Source: Petrolisthes cinctipes
Taxonomy: Eukaryota > Arthropoda > Malacostraca > Decapoda > Porcellanidae
Reading direction: 5' to 3'
DNA: 64,000 nt
NCBI GenBank assembly: GCA_033782935.1
Contig: JAWQEG010002452.1
Span: forward strand, 182,087-246,086
Positions 36,201 to 51,200 of the stretch are shown here, one piece after another. The notes under the pieces were generated by a model. That model saw nothing but the letters and a program-made list of their open reading frames with translations, was not told where the DNA came from and did not search any database. A program made the position numbers and the translations under genes. Position 1 is the stretch's first letter. Every line of letters begins with the position of its first letter.

Positions 36201-39200
36201 ACGCCTGTGTAGCGCGAATAGGATTCTGTCTAAAAAAATTGATGGTGACTTTTCAGAGGATGAGAGTCTGCTGAGGCACATGCTGGGTGTGTTTTTCCCT
36301 CTATATGCATCAGATGGAGCCACCAACCAGGAGATCATAAGTGAAGCCTTCCTCCCCACTCTTCATACACTGTTCAGTGCTCCAATTCGCTCACCTCTGG
36401 TTGACATTGATGTTGATGATGTAGCCAACTTTTTAGTCTCCATCACCAGCCCTGCCATCATAGCTGAGGAGAAGAAGGATGTGAGTTATAATTATTTTCT
36501 TTATTAAGGGGGGAATCTCTTTTTCTGTAAGTTAGAGTGCTCCGATTCCTCCAAAGTATGCTAGGAAACAGAGCCAGGTGATAAATAATAATGGTAATAA
36601 ATAATAATGATAATAAAGATAAATAAAATTATAATAAAATAAATTATAATAAAAATAAATAATAATGATAAATAATATTGGAGGAAATGGTTACTCCAGA
36701 TTTACAAACACTGTACTATCCCATACACCCTAATATTCTTGTCGCATTGTAGGTATAACTATGCTTTTTTTATATATTAAAGGCTTCCTTAAAAACATTA
36801 GCTTTAAACAGTATATTTTGTGTGACTTTTCATTCAGATTCATGCTCATAGATTGTTAACTGGAGGGTAATAGACAAGAATACTGTATTTGGAAATGATA
36901 GAACATTTGTGGAGAGGGGAAATTGGAAGGATTATCAAGGCAACAGATGGATTTTGCAACATGGACTAAAAATAAAAGGAAAGGAGGGTATCTCATTAAT
37001 ATTAATATACAGTATATGATTATGTAGCTGTGGATCACAGATTATGGAAGGATGTGATGGATGTTAAAGTGGTGAGAGAAATGGCTCAATGCTCTAACCA
37101 TTCTGCGGTCTTGGTAAGGATTAAGGTCACGGTTAAATGGGAGTACAATAGTAGGGATAAAGGGATGGGAAACAAAAGGGAGGTAGCAAGAGGGAAACTA
37201 AATGACTCTGAGAGTCGATTCCACAGTGGTTGGTAGTGGTTTGTAAGCACGCAAACAAAAGAATGTTAACCGTTTAAATGCATTATGGCTGAATTATTTA
37301 ATGAATTTGGTGAGTAAACTATACAGTGATCCTCATTATCTAACTGTTTGATAGATTTTGTGACTGTGGATACTCTGCTTTTGGAAAATAATGAAGCCTT
37401 ACAAGTGTGGTTGGTTGGGAAGCTTACAAACCAGTACCACTGGAATCGACCCTGAGTATAGAGAGGAAGGCCAGAGGAGGGTGGATGAGGTGCTGAAGGA
37501 TGCAAGGATAAGGGAGGGTTTGGGAGTGAATGATGTGTATGAAACCTTAAATACACTAGTGGTTAGGACAGCAGCAGAGGTGATGGGGTACTAGGCACAG
37601 AAGAGGCGGAACAAAGGGAGTGCATGGTGGTCACAAGAAGTGAAAGACACAATAGAGAAGAAAGATAGGAGAACACTGCAAAGGAATGTCAGAGGAGGTG
37701 AGAGAGAGGTGGAAGAGAGAATATTATGTAAGAGGCAAGTGACACTGCAAAGGAATGTGTCAGAGGAGGTGAGAGAGAAGTAGAAGAGAGAATACTGTGT
37801 AAGAGGTAAGTGAAGAAGATGGTAAGTGGGAGTAAAAGGAGAGCGGATGAAGAGTTTGGTAGGAAATTGATGAAGAAATTTAGGGAAAACAAGAAACTAT
37901 TCTGGAAAGAGGTAAGAAAAGAAAGAGGAGAAGAGAAGTCTGGCATGCATGAGAATGAAGAGAGAGGATGAAGTCACTGTGAGTGGAAGTGAGGCTGTGG
38001 AAGAGGCATTTTGATTGTTTGAGTAGCATGTGGCCTTACCAGGTGGGATGGTGAAAGTAATGTGAGTGTGTATGAGAGATGTGGTATTAGTGAGAAGGCA
38101 ATTGGTATTAAGTGTGGAGTGGTTGAGAGGGTAAAGCGTAAATACATTGAAATGGTTTGGACATGTGGAGAGAATGTAAGATGTGGAGTTTACAAAGAAG
38201 GTGTATGGAAGTGAAGTTGTGGGACCTGGTGTAAGAGGCAGACCACCATTTGGAAGGGATAACAGAGTGGAAGAGTACGTGAGGGGCAGAGGCGGGCTTG
38301 ACCAAGTAAGGAGGGAATGTTGGAATAGGGAAAACTGGAGACTCTTCTACCATGGCCATCCCTTGGGGGGAGTTCCCGGAAGGAACGAGGCGTCAGAGCT
38401 ATAGATAGATAGATATATAAATTGGTAATGGTGTTCTTGTATTTGTCAGTGTGTCATTGAGGGTACAGTATATGTTCATCATTACCGATGGTATTTAGGC
38501 TTCTTTGGTATCCAAGAAGCAGACTTCATTATCCAGTAAGTTGAGTGAAACACAATACAAACTACTGTTCTGCCTGGGATGGGATTTGGAACATGCCAGC
38601 TCTTCTACCAAATGTCATTTAGAAATAGATCTGTTTCTTCTTGATATTGTTCCTTCCTCAAACACTTTGTCAGAATACTATTACACATAAATGTAAGATA
38701 GAATTGAAGACTGCACAGATTAATTTTCTTTCCTTGTGCAACAGAAGGTGAACGTGCACGACTCTCTGGTGTTTTCCATATGTACTGATCTTCTGGCCTT
38801 CCCTGAGAGTTCATGGACCAAGGTTCTTCTTCGTTGCCTCACTCACCTTCAGCTCACATCCACCAACTTCTCCACTTTGCGTCAAGTTGATGTCTTGGCT
38901 CAGAAGATCTTGAAGGTAATGAATGTACTGTATTGTACTGGTAGTTTGTGGACTCAAAGGGTCGATTCCACAGTGGTTGGTAGTGGTTTGTAAGCACGCA
39001 AACGAAAGAATCCAAGCCGTGTAAATAACTTATGGATGAATGATTTAATTAATTTGGTGAGTAGACTATGCAGTGATCATCATTATCTTACTGTTTTAAT
39101 AGATTTTGGAAAATAATGAAGCCTTACAAGTGTGGTTGGTTGGGAAGCTAACAAACCAATACCACTGTGGAAACGACCCAAAATGTATAAGTACTGTAGA

Positions 39201-42200
39201 GTACTGTATTATTTTATTGCATTGTTCTTTTCTGTATTGTTTTCCAAAGATGTCTAACAGGTTCTGTCAAAGTTGATTATAGGATCATGTAAGTATATAT
39301 TGAGCAACTCGTCATTATCCAATTGTATAAATCATGGCTCAGCGGTAACAGAGGTTTGAAGCTGAAGGTCATAGGCCAGGAGTGTACAGGCACAATCAAA
39401 TAACCACCAACACTTTCCTTCCATCGTGTAAATAAATCGGTATCATATCAAAATATAATCATACAACACCTATGTCAACTCAACCCCTTTATTATTATTA
39501 TTATGAGGTGCTGCAAAATCATACACGTGTTGTTCTTTATTACCAAGATATTTAATACGATGGAAGAAAATTGTCGGTGGATATTTGATTGTGGCTGTAC
39601 AGGCTCAAATCCTAGCCACAATGGGGGTAATGAACTAAGTACCGTAATTGTTTTGGCTTAGCACAGTAGAGAATTCCTTATTAATTGGTTGTTAGTGTCA
39701 TATTTGTTTAGATGGCTTTCAATATTGTCAGTAACTGAATTTATATTATGTGATGACAGAGAATGAAGGAGAGAGCTTGCCTGAAGCTGGCAACGCGTTT
39801 CCATCACTCCATCGAGGAGATGTTAAAGAATGCTCCCGAAGTGGAAGGTAAAGAAGAATCTTCCCAGGTAGAAATCACTGCAGCTGTAACAAGTGAAGCT
39901 GAGGATGTTTATACTCCAGGTTAGTTTATTTATTTATTTTTTTATTTTATTTTTTTTTTTTTTCCGACACTGTACATTGGGTCGATTCCACAGTCATTCG
40001 TATTGGTTTGTAAGCACGCCAACAAAAGAATGTTAGCCATGTAAATGACTTGTGGGTGAATTATTTAATGAATTTGGTGAGTAAACTATGCAGTGATCAT
40101 CATTATCTAACTGTTGGATAGATTTTGTGAATGTGGATACTCAGCTTTTGGCAAATAATGAATCCTTACAAGTGTGGTTGGTTGGGAAGCTAACAAACCA
40201 ATACCACTGTGGAATCTACCCTAAAAAAATGAAGCCTTACAAGTGTAGTTGGTTGGGAAGCTAACAAACCAATACCACTGTGGAATCTACCCTAAAATAA
40301 TGAAGCCTTACAAGTGTGGTTGGTTGGGATGCTAACAAACCAATACCACTGTGTAATCAACCCATAGTTGTGGTTGCTGAAGTTCCTCAAGCTGTCTGGC
40401 CGAACAGCCCAGACCTCCTGAGGAAGGCCATGGCCTGAACCAGGCTCTCCTACAGTGCCCTCAGAGAGTGTATGTTGTATTGTTGGCGAGTGTGATTGTG
40501 TGTATTGCAGTCTTCCATAATGTGTTTAATAGAATGAGGTGCTGTGTTACATCCTGGACAGGTATCTACAATGGCTCATAAATGTAACATGTGTTTCAGG
40601 TTCATGTACAGGCAACAAAACTATGGATAACACAACCAATAGAAGAAAGAGGATGCTGTACAATCAGACTATATCAGACCCCGAAGTTTTCACGAGTGAG
40701 GTAAGTCGTACAATCAGTTAAATGTTGAAAAAGAAATGCCATTGATGTAGTAAGTGTGCCCTGTAGACCTAGACATTATCAGTAATGGACCAACCGTTAC
40801 CCCTGCCTGTCATAGAAGACGGCTAAAAGCAGGTGTTGCTAGGGAGAGATTCCAGCTCTAACTCTTTTTGCTTCAATCAAATTTTTGAGGAGAAATCTTT
40901 GACTCAAAACTCATGTTGGAGAGGAGAGGACGAGAATTTGCTGAATGTGCAACCCTGTCAATGGAAACCACAGATGTAAAGTTCAAAATTATAATCATCA
41001 GTGAGTGCAAAGATAAAGCAAAAACTATCAAGCATTTCACGCATGAAGCATTCTAACACCTGAGACTTTGAGCGCTGAAAAATATCTTGTTTATTCCCAG
41101 GGTATCACAAATTATGCAGAACTATCAGACCCCTCCTGCTCGCTAGTTTTTTGATCTTGTGTACAATTGTGAAAATGCTTGGAAAATTTGATTAGGTATG
41201 TACAGCCACAAATATCCACCGACACTTTCCTTCCATCGTAGTAAATATCTTGGTAATACAGAACAACACATTATGTATATATTGGAGCCTTTTTGTACAG
41301 CCACAATCAAATATCCACCGACACTTGCCTTCCATTGTAGTAAATATCTTGGTAATACAGAACAACACAAGTATGATTTTGCAGCACCTCATAATAATAA
41401 TTGAGGGGGTTGAGTTGACATAAGGTGTTGTATGATTATATTTTGATATGATATTGATTTATATGCACGATAGAAGGAAAGAGTCGGTGGTTATTTGATT
41501 GTGGCTGTACCTCTCATTGTCATCTCATCATTTCATCTTGATCACTGAGGATGGTGGCAGTGTCCACCGAAACTGTTTGGTAATAAACTTCCTTCTGCCA
41601 TTGTGGGTTTTCTTCTCGTCAAATCATACTGTATTTAAAATTAATTGACTTAAACCCAGTTCATGACCTAGGCAGTAAAAGAAATGGACAGAACTGAAAT
41701 TGCTAAGATTATTTTTTCATGGATAGCAGGGTGTCAATAATTCATTTTTTTATTCAATGATAATTGAATTAGGAGAGAGGATGAAGAGTGAAGTGAGTTT
41801 TTGATAAAGTGTTGACACGATAGGAGATTTAAAAATGAAAGTGGAATGTAGGAAAACATAATATACATTAGAATTGCTGTAGAGATTTTATAACTCTTTC
41901 AAACAGCCTGACTCTGATGTAGAGGGCACCCCCAACAAACGCCTAGCTCGATGCCTAAGCCTTGTGACTGACAGCAGTGAACTTGGCTCTCCACAAGTCA
42001 CAAGCACACAGCATGATGAGGTGAGTTGTTTTTGTTTTTGTTTTGTTTTTTTGTTTTTATTATGTTCCGACACTGGACATAGGTTTCATCAAGCCCGTTA
42101 CCATGGCGCAGGTCAACTGCTACTCACACACACACACACGTCACGACTTCCGAACTGGTACCCAGCCACAGAGGGAGGGAAGTGAGGGTAATTCCCAAAT

Positions 42201-45200
42201 ACTGCAGCTGTTATGGTACCAGCGAGGGTGTTTTACGACGTTCGGTGGCCTTATAGTTAGTGCCTGAAATTCAAATCGAAAGAGTAAATATTCACAAGCC
42301 CTCAATTGAGAGGAATCGATCTCCCGACTCTTATATTACGAGTCCAGAACACTAACCACTCGGCCACCTCTGAGCGTTACAGATAATTTCACATGTGTAT
42401 TGCCATTTTCTTATACAGGTATTTTTATCTCTGATACAGTACTTAATGATTTGCAAAACAGGATCATTTCCCAACTTTTTCAGTTTTTCTCCTCTCTTTT
42501 ATTAGACCAGTGGTTCTTAAACTTCTTGGCCTCACGCCCCCCTCTGCATTATGTATAGAATGCGCACCCCCCTATTAGAAGAAAAGAGGAGTGATGAAAA
42601 TATATCCTTCCACCCTCACTGTTTGAGTAAGATTAACTGGTGGTAGCGGGCTGGGCTAGGAGGAGTCCCTACAAGCCCACAATCAGTGTTGCCACCCAAG
42701 ACAACCATGTTATGGGGCGCGCAGTTTTAAAAACTGCTTTAACGAGAATTCTCGTCACCCACGGTCCTCCACACTTGTTGCTGGTGATGAGAATTCTCGT
42801 CACCCGTGGTTTAAGGGTTAAGAGGAGTTTCCATGAGGGAACAAAGCATAAGTCCATATGAATGAATAAATGAATAATGCTATAGTTATGGTATACAGTA
42901 GTTATATTATTGTATACAATCACTGCACTTGGTTTTTCAGGTGACTGCCACTACCCCTGTTCTGGATAAAAGTTTACGAGTACACCTTGTACGTTTGGAT
43001 AGTCCGTCAGTAGATGCTGAAGTTGAATTGTAAGTATGATATTCATTAGTGACAATATTTTATGAGGAGAAACAATAGTTGGATGAAACATGAAGGCAAT
43101 TAAGAGACTTAAATGGAGAGTGATGAGGATGGCCAGATGGAGGTTGTATTACTTCAGCAGTAGATAGTGTACAGTATCTCTTGTTACTCATGTTTGGAAT
43201 TAAATTTATTGTTAATGTACTGTAAACTGGCCACCTGGTATGGTATGTGAAGAGAATGTAGGAATATATATGGAAGAGAAATGGAGTTAATTTCAATCGG
43301 AGGGTTCAGAGAGGCAGGCGAAGGAAGACAAATATTATAATGAAGAGCTTCAAATTGATAATATATTGAAATAATAGATTGCTGTAGATTCCAACTGAAC
43401 ACTATCTACTACTGAAGTACATTTACATGTACAGTTGGGGAATAAAGTATCTGGACACTGTTGATGGCTTCTGGTAACAATGTCAGTGATAAACACGTTA
43501 GTAATAGGCAAAATTTATTCATTACTATATAAGGATAACTGATATTGGGTGACGTCGACCAACCACAGACTGTGAAATAAAAGTTATTTGTTCAATTCAT
43601 AAATGCTTTCTCTCATTGATGTGTTTACTTTTGGGGATGTTGCCAGAAGCTGCCAACAGTGTTCAGATACATTATTCCCCAACTGTACACAGCCATAGAA
43701 AGTATTGCAAATTAAATTACACGTGTTAGCTCAATACAGTTGCATGGTTGCAGCACGTGTAGAATTGGTTGTCCAGGCAATATGTTAAATGATATGTTGT
43801 AACTACATGTTTCATTGAAATTTGAAGTGAGTAATTATCATCAAACCCCTATATCATTTTCTTTAAGGCCCTGTTCACACTATGTGTTTTCCATCGTGCA
43901 GTGGTGAAGTCCATTGTAGTCTGTGCAGCTGTTTATACATAACCACTTATTCTCAAAACGCGGTAGTAGCAAGATCCCCCTGAATACCCAGCCGTATATG
44001 AGGTAGGTCATACCCATGCAATGGAAAACACTACTTACGGTACAGTAACGCACAGTGGAAAATGCATCGTATGAAGAGGGCCTTAGGAGAGAGGGATCCA
44101 AGCCCAGGTGAGAAGATAATTATATTACTGTATTTTACACAGCTTGTAAGATGTTTCAATGTAAAAGATATTGAAAATCTATCTATCTATTGCCAGACGC
44201 CTTAATCCCCGAAGGGGTGGCCACAAATGAATCACCTCCATGAACCCCTGTTCCCCGTTAACTGGCATCCCTCCTCCCACCCCATACCACTCTCCCTCAC
44301 ATACCTCTCAACTCCATCCCTCCACCTCACTCTCGGTCTGCCCCTCCCCCTCCGTCCCTCCACCACATTTCAAATAATAATTTTGTTTGCCATATAACCA
44401 ACATCAAGTCATCATCTGTCACCCACCTTGCACAACTGTCTGTTTATGAGCAAGATACCCTCACATGAATCATCGCTGAGGCTACAGTTGGTTACAGGTA
44501 TTCTTACACAGGCTACATGAAAAAAAGAAAAGTAATTATTTTGGAAGTATTGTACTGCAATGAATGGTCTACCAAGTTACTCACTCGGTGATTACAAAAC
44601 AACAAACTTAATAATAATATTGTGTTGCAGTTACACAGTCTTACATTTGGTCTACCAAGTTACTCAGTGATTACAAAACAACAAACTTAATAATAATATT
44701 GTGTTGCAGTTACACAGTCTTACATTTGGTCTACCAAGTTACTTAGTGATTAAAAAACAAACAAACTTAATAATAATATTGTGTTGCAGTTACGTAGTCT
44801 TACATTTTATATGTGCTGTATACCCTCAAAAACAACAGTGTGTGTACGAATTTTTGTGGCCAATAGTACATGTACAGCCACAATCAAATAACCACCGACA
44901 CTTTACTTCCATCGTATAAATAAATCAGTATCATATCTAAATATAATCATACAAACAACACCTTACTTCAACTCAACCCCCTCAATTATTATTATGAGGT
45001 GCTGCAAAATCATACACGTGTTGTTCTCTATTACCAAGATATTTACCACGATGGAAGGAAAGTGTTGGTAAATATTTGATTGTGGCTGTACAGTAGATGA
45101 AGCTTCCTCATCATCACATGGCTTTTATATTTATTAGATTTTTATTATCCTGCAAAAACTAAATAGGTAATAATGAAAAATTTCTCAAGTAATGCATGAG

Positions 45201-48200
45201 TCACTGTGTTAAGGGGGTAATTCCATTTTGTTACATTGGAGTGCCATGATTCCTCCAGAGTATGCCAGGAAACAGGACCAAATGAACAAAAATAATGGTG
45301 TTCTGTTGCTTGGAATTATTTGGAGGAATCGGTTGCTCCAGATTTACCAACACTGCACTTCCCCCTTAATATTGAATGGTAGATATTAATGAGAATACAC
45401 ATTTTATTATATTTCACGTGTTATATAGCTATGTCTCTCTAGAATGATTTATTTATTTTTATTATTCAACCATTCACTGTTTGTCACCTTTTACTTGCAC
45501 TTTACTTACTGACTCCTTTGTTTCCACTTTGCACACCTTACTTACTTATGTCTGCATTAAGGGTCGATTCCACAGTGGTATTTGTTTGTTAGCTTCACAA
45601 CCAACCACACTTGTAAGACTTCATTATTTTCCAAAAGCTGAGTATCTACATTCACAAAATCAATCCAACAGTTAGATAATGATGATCACTGCATAGTTTA
45701 CTCACCAAATTCATTAAATAATTCACCGTAAGTCATTTACACGGCTAACATTCTTTTGTTTGCGTGCTTACAAACCACACGAACGACTGTGGAATCGACC
45801 CTTAGTTTCTAAATATGGGTAGTCTCAATCTCCGACACCTTTATAAAAATGAAAATATGTTTACAGGACCCCAAGCAGAAGAGAGTCTGGAGTATATGAA
45901 GATGAGGATCTATTTGAATCCCAGGATGAGTTTGAGGCACCCCAGAGTCTTGACCAAACCACTTTCAAGAACATCCACCAGGACTCACCCTCAAAGTCTA
46001 CTCAAATAGATGCACCATCATCAACTACCCAAAAAGACACACTTCCAGAAACACACACACCTACACCTAGGTATTAAATAATGCCATGTTTTATATATAT
46101 ATATATATATATACAGGGTGTATCGCGACGTATATCATTAAATTACACCAGAGATATAAAAAATGCCTCCAGGCCAATGTGCATATAAGCAACATCCACT
46201 CCACCACTACCTCCCCCCTACACTTTAACATTTCAGCAGTTATCAAATCCACCCCTGGTTCCATTCCCATCTTCAACTTTCCTAACCTCTTCCTTTCCTA
46301 ATTCTCCCTGTACATCCTGTCGTCTACCACCTGCCTCCATCCCCATGCATGTCACCACCCCTCCCATCCCCTCATTCATCAAATGATCAAAATGCCTCTT
46401 CCACACTTCTTTCACTTTCTCACTTCCACTCACAGTATCTCCATCCTCTCTCTTCATTCTCACGCTACCAGAGTTTCCTTCTCTTTCTCTTTTAACCTCA
46501 TTCCAGAATAATTTCTTGTTTTCTCTAACATCTCACTCAGTTTCCTGCCAAACTCATCCACTCTCCTTTTACTCTTCATTTGCCTCTTACATACATTGTA
46601 TTCTCTCTTTCACCTCCTCTGACACATTCCTCTGCAGTTTTCAACGATAAGCCTTCCTTTTCTTCTCTACTGCATCTTTCACTTCTTCTGACCACCATGC
46701 ACTCCCTTTCTTGCCTCTCTTCTGTGTCTTGTATCCCATAACCTCTGCTGCTGTCCTCATCACTAGTGTCTTAAACATTTCATACACATCATTCACTCCC
46801 ACTTCCTAACATATATATATATACTGTATATATAAACACTTCTACTTTTCTCGCATGCAGGTCAAGTACAGCCGAGGAGGATAGCAGTACATCTTGTAGC
46901 ACTGGAAAACGCAGGAGTAAAATGGAAAGCAGCACTGGGCACAGCAGTGAGGATGATTCTACACCTGTAAAAGTTCCCCGCAAATCTCGGACAAATACGT
47001 ATGTTGTAGGGGAAGTCAATCATCAGTCAGATTTTAATATCTCTTTAAATCATGGGAGTGTTATATCAAGAATATTTTTTCCTCTTCCTCATAAGGTTTT
47101 GATTTATGTACAGTTGGCAGCAAAAGTCCTGTGGCTTCACCTCTGAAAGGATAACATAAATGATAATCACCTAACAAACACATTCACCAACAGAATTACA
47201 ATATCCAGGGGGTATGTTAAAAGACTCATTTTTTTTTCAAGCCTGTGAATCTTATACAGTATTTCCATACTTATTTCATGACTTGGCAGATGTGTAGACA
47301 GGACTTTTGTTGCCAGCTGTATATACTTTAAGGGTTTTGGCGCCCCTTCGGCCCCAGCCACTAGCTTTTGGTTCTTCAACTGTCCCTCTTTTCTTTCTAT
47401 TTCCTTCCTGCTTGCTGTCTCACCTCTCTAACACCTTTATCTGGTGCTATATGACCTCGCTGTTGCGGCGCCTAATATCAATCAATCAATCTCCAGCTGT
47501 ATGTATGTTTGCAGCCCTGAGAGAGCAAAATCGGATCCTCGCTGGGCTTACTGGTTCCAGAGTTGTAGATGTGAGAGTTGGCTTGGCTTGAAATACATGT
47601 ACACTCGGATACCACAGTCCCTAGCCAGCCTGAGTCGAAGCCCGAGATCTGAAGTAGGTGGTTTCTGGACGACAGCCCACCCTAAGCCTCCATTGGTTCG
47701 AAATGTGTGTGTAGCCTTGTGATGGTTTGGGTGGGCTGTCATCCAGAAACTCCCTGCTTCAGATCTCGGGCTTCGACTCAGTGCACCATTGCTCAAAAAG
47801 TATCTGAAAAATAGGGTGCGATGGCTCTCATAATGAACAAGACTTCACGCTTTATCCTCTACCAATTACTAGAAAGTTTCGTCCGATCTGTCTTATTGCT
47901 GTTGCCGGTTTTTTTCAGATACTTTTTTGAGCGATGGTACAGTCACGGCAGATAGTCCTTGACCAGCCTGTGATGGAAGGGTGCGGCCAGCTGTTTCGAA
48001 CTGTGAACACGTAGATTCGTTGTTTCATTCAGCTGCCTGATGATAGTATGGACATAAATGTTTTGAGTTTTCGGACTCTCCTGTGTTGGTCACGGCTATC
48101 CATCACCGACTGGTCAAGGACTATTTGCCGCAACTGTACACTGTTGAGACAAATCCTAGATATTTAGGCTAAGACTCATTCCTGCCTTAGTGGGTGAACA

Positions 48201-51200
48201 CAGAGAAAGCAAGTTTACCCCACGTGGGTGACCGGCGCTGACCCACGCTGGACACCCGGCGCCTGTAGGTGTCCACAAAAGAAATACGCGGCCAAACAAG
48301 CTTCAACCCGCGCTTGTCAGGTGTCTGGGGTGCAGCATCAGTCTATTAGTTGTGATAAACCACCTGTACAGCAAAGATAATCTAGCTCATCGTCTGATGA
48401 TGATGTATAGTTACTGGATAGTGTTCAACCAAAACTTAAAAGACCAAGAATTGCAGTACACACAAAAAAAAAACTATCGTTACACCTTCTGCGTGATACA
48501 AAATGACACCACGAATGAAGATTTTGATAACCGCCTTCTCACATTGCTTTCCCTGTGTATGTATGTTGCGGCCGCATCTGTTATCAAAAACCTTCATTCG
48601 TGGTGTCATTTTGTATCGTGCAGAAGGTGTAACAATAGTTTTTTTGTTGTGTGTACATGAAATAAACTGCAAGAGAGATTAGCTGGGAAAATGCCAGCAT
48701 CTATTTAATGAGCTGAAAAGTGAAAAAAAAAAAAAAAAAAAAAAAAAAATCAGTATACAAGGATGACACAAGAAACTTTTAACTATATTCTCAGTAAAGT
48801 TGAGCATCGTTTGGTGAAGACATGGTGTAACTGGCATACACAACAGAGACAAGATCCTTTTATTTTCCCACACTGTTTGTATCACAGTAGTACTGATAAA
48901 CACCAACAGTGAATATGGTAGACGATACACATATTATCAGTACATTTATTTTCCCATACAGTTTGTAACACAGTAGTACTGATAAATACCAACAGTGAAT
49001 ATGGTAAAAAATACATAATATTATAATTACTTTTATTGACTAATGTAGCTGCAGAGGTATCTGTGACATAATTATGAGATTGATTGATTGATATTAGGCG
49101 CCGCAACAGCGAGGTCATATAGTGCCAGAAAAAGGTGATAGAGAGGTGTGACAGCAAGCAGGAAGGAAGTAGAAAGAAAAGAGGGACACATAATTATGAG
49201 ACATACTGGTACTGTATAATTATACCATGAATTGTTATTTTGCTTGTTTATTACTCTACAGAGGTATATATATCTGTGGCATAATTATGAAGCTCTTAAG
49301 GAGAGTTGTTGTAGGAGTAGGGAGACCCCTGTGAAGTATGAATTGATGATGAAGAGGAACTGGTGCTATAGGTGCTTGGAAGGGGAGGCATAGTTGGAGA
49401 TGGATATGCAATCTGTTGTACAATTTTTTGCATACGTCCTCTAAACGCGAGCTTCTTTTCAGCAGGAATTTTTTTTACATGAGGAAGAAAGGCTCTTAAA
49501 GAACAGTAGACCTTCGTTGTCATTTTCCTGTTTTCTAGTTGTTTTTTTGGTCAAGTACTGAAGTTTTTGTCTTTCAATCTCCAAGATGCTCTGGTTGTAG
49601 TTGTCTGTTTTCAGTCGCTTGCCAGCTCCTTTTTTCTGCTGGTAAGAGGGAGTTGAAGTACGCCTATCCCTGAATTCATCTCCTCGTACAGGTGTCTTGG
49701 GTAGAGAGGCAAACATACTTTCTTCACATTTCAAAATTTGAACCTCGTCATCAGTTTGGTGTTGTGTCTGAGATTTCAGCCCATAGTTTATCCACAACTT
49801 TTTTATTAGCATGCACAAACCTTGTTCCTCGTGTCCCACAATGCTGATCTCTCAAACACTTTACTAATTAGGAGCTCAACTTCCATCTTGGCTAGCCGAT
49901 CGTACTCTTGAAGCACATGTCTACCCGCACTGGTTGAGCAGGCAAGAATGGTCCGAAGGAATCAGGAAAGCTGGTATGAGCAGGCTAGCAGGTTGTTGTT
50001 GTTGTTGTTGATGTTCTCCCGGGGCAGAATGGCCTCCTGCCCCACAGACCCCTGGTACACTCTGGTTGCAGTGAAAAAAACAAATTAAAATAAAGGAGGG
50101 GCTGGCCCTATATGCCTGGGCTACCGAAGTACATCCCAGGGAAATGGAACCAGAGCTTACTGGACCAAGGAGTCTGGAGGCCTCTGACCGCCAGGGAGAT
50201 CGGAGGTCCACGCGCTGGTCCCTGCTCTGTCTGTGCACACCTATACTCCTTTGTATGGGTTAATTGTTGGGGCAGGCCAGACCGTGTGAACCTGTTTTCT
50301 CTGTGTATGCACCCTTACACATAGCTTGTATCTTTAAATACTGATATGATTGTATATCATAAGATTATGTAATTATTTATGTATTTTTTTTATAAATCAA
50401 TGAAAGTTATAAATCGGTATTATTCCAAGGTTGTCTTCAAGTAGTTGTTTAATATTTTTTAATACTGTACTCTTTTCTTGGTCCAACTGTTTAATTCTAT
50501 CTAAGCACATTTAAAAAGAAAGTAAACAGCATGTCCACTACAAAATTACTTCCATTTCATCAGGACCTTAAAGGAGAAGTTCAGCAAGTTGAAGACTAGA
50601 TCAAGCAGTTCCTCTCCTTCAGATTCCAGTCAGCTTACCCCTAATGAGGAGGCTAACCGTGTGAGAGTTATGGACACATCTGGTGCTGCTACTGACTACA
50701 ATGTCTTCACTCAATCTGCTAGAAGAACTCGTGGCAAGACAGCAACACAACCAGCTTCTGTAGCCCCATTGAGCAACAAGAGGGGGAGAAGTAGACCAAA
50801 AAAATCTAATGGTAATGATAAACAAGACAATTCATTTGAAGACAGTGCTCAAAGCAGCAGTGCAGATGAATCTCTAGGCTCTGACAAGCAGGGTTCCTCT
50901 AACAAAAAGCATCATCAGAGAACCAGGTCATCCAGTCAGAGGGTACCAGTTAAATCCAACCAAGAAGTGTTCTCACCACCATCTGTAAATTCAGTGTCAA
51001 GTGAGAACAGTACTCCAGTACGCAGGTCATCAAGACTAGGAAATAGTTCAATGAGGTAAAATGTGCAGCTGTGTGTGTATTGCCCATATATAATTATAAA
51101 ATGTAATGGATTATTATCGAAAGTGATACCCCGTAGGAAAGTATTGCCTTCATTAGTGATGTGGGCAATACTTTAAGGGTTTGGGCACCCCTTCTTATTA

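Noticed and set aside
36103..36256. Upstream part of the open frame that contains NCAPG exon 12
   Set aside because: It includes a poly-A (Lys) run and lies before a good acceptor (gacttttcag) that restores the conserved WYSPAT-EDESLLRHML reading.
19236..42366. tRNA-like sequences that could be tRNA genes
   Set aside because: The three matches share a long non-tRNA body, are dispersed in introns and lack a clean cloverleaf; a SINE family explains them.
45815..46009. Open frame over NCAPG exon 18
   Set aside because: It uses the wrong frame; only the phase-2 reading from 45867 to 46070 links exons 17 and 19 without a stop.
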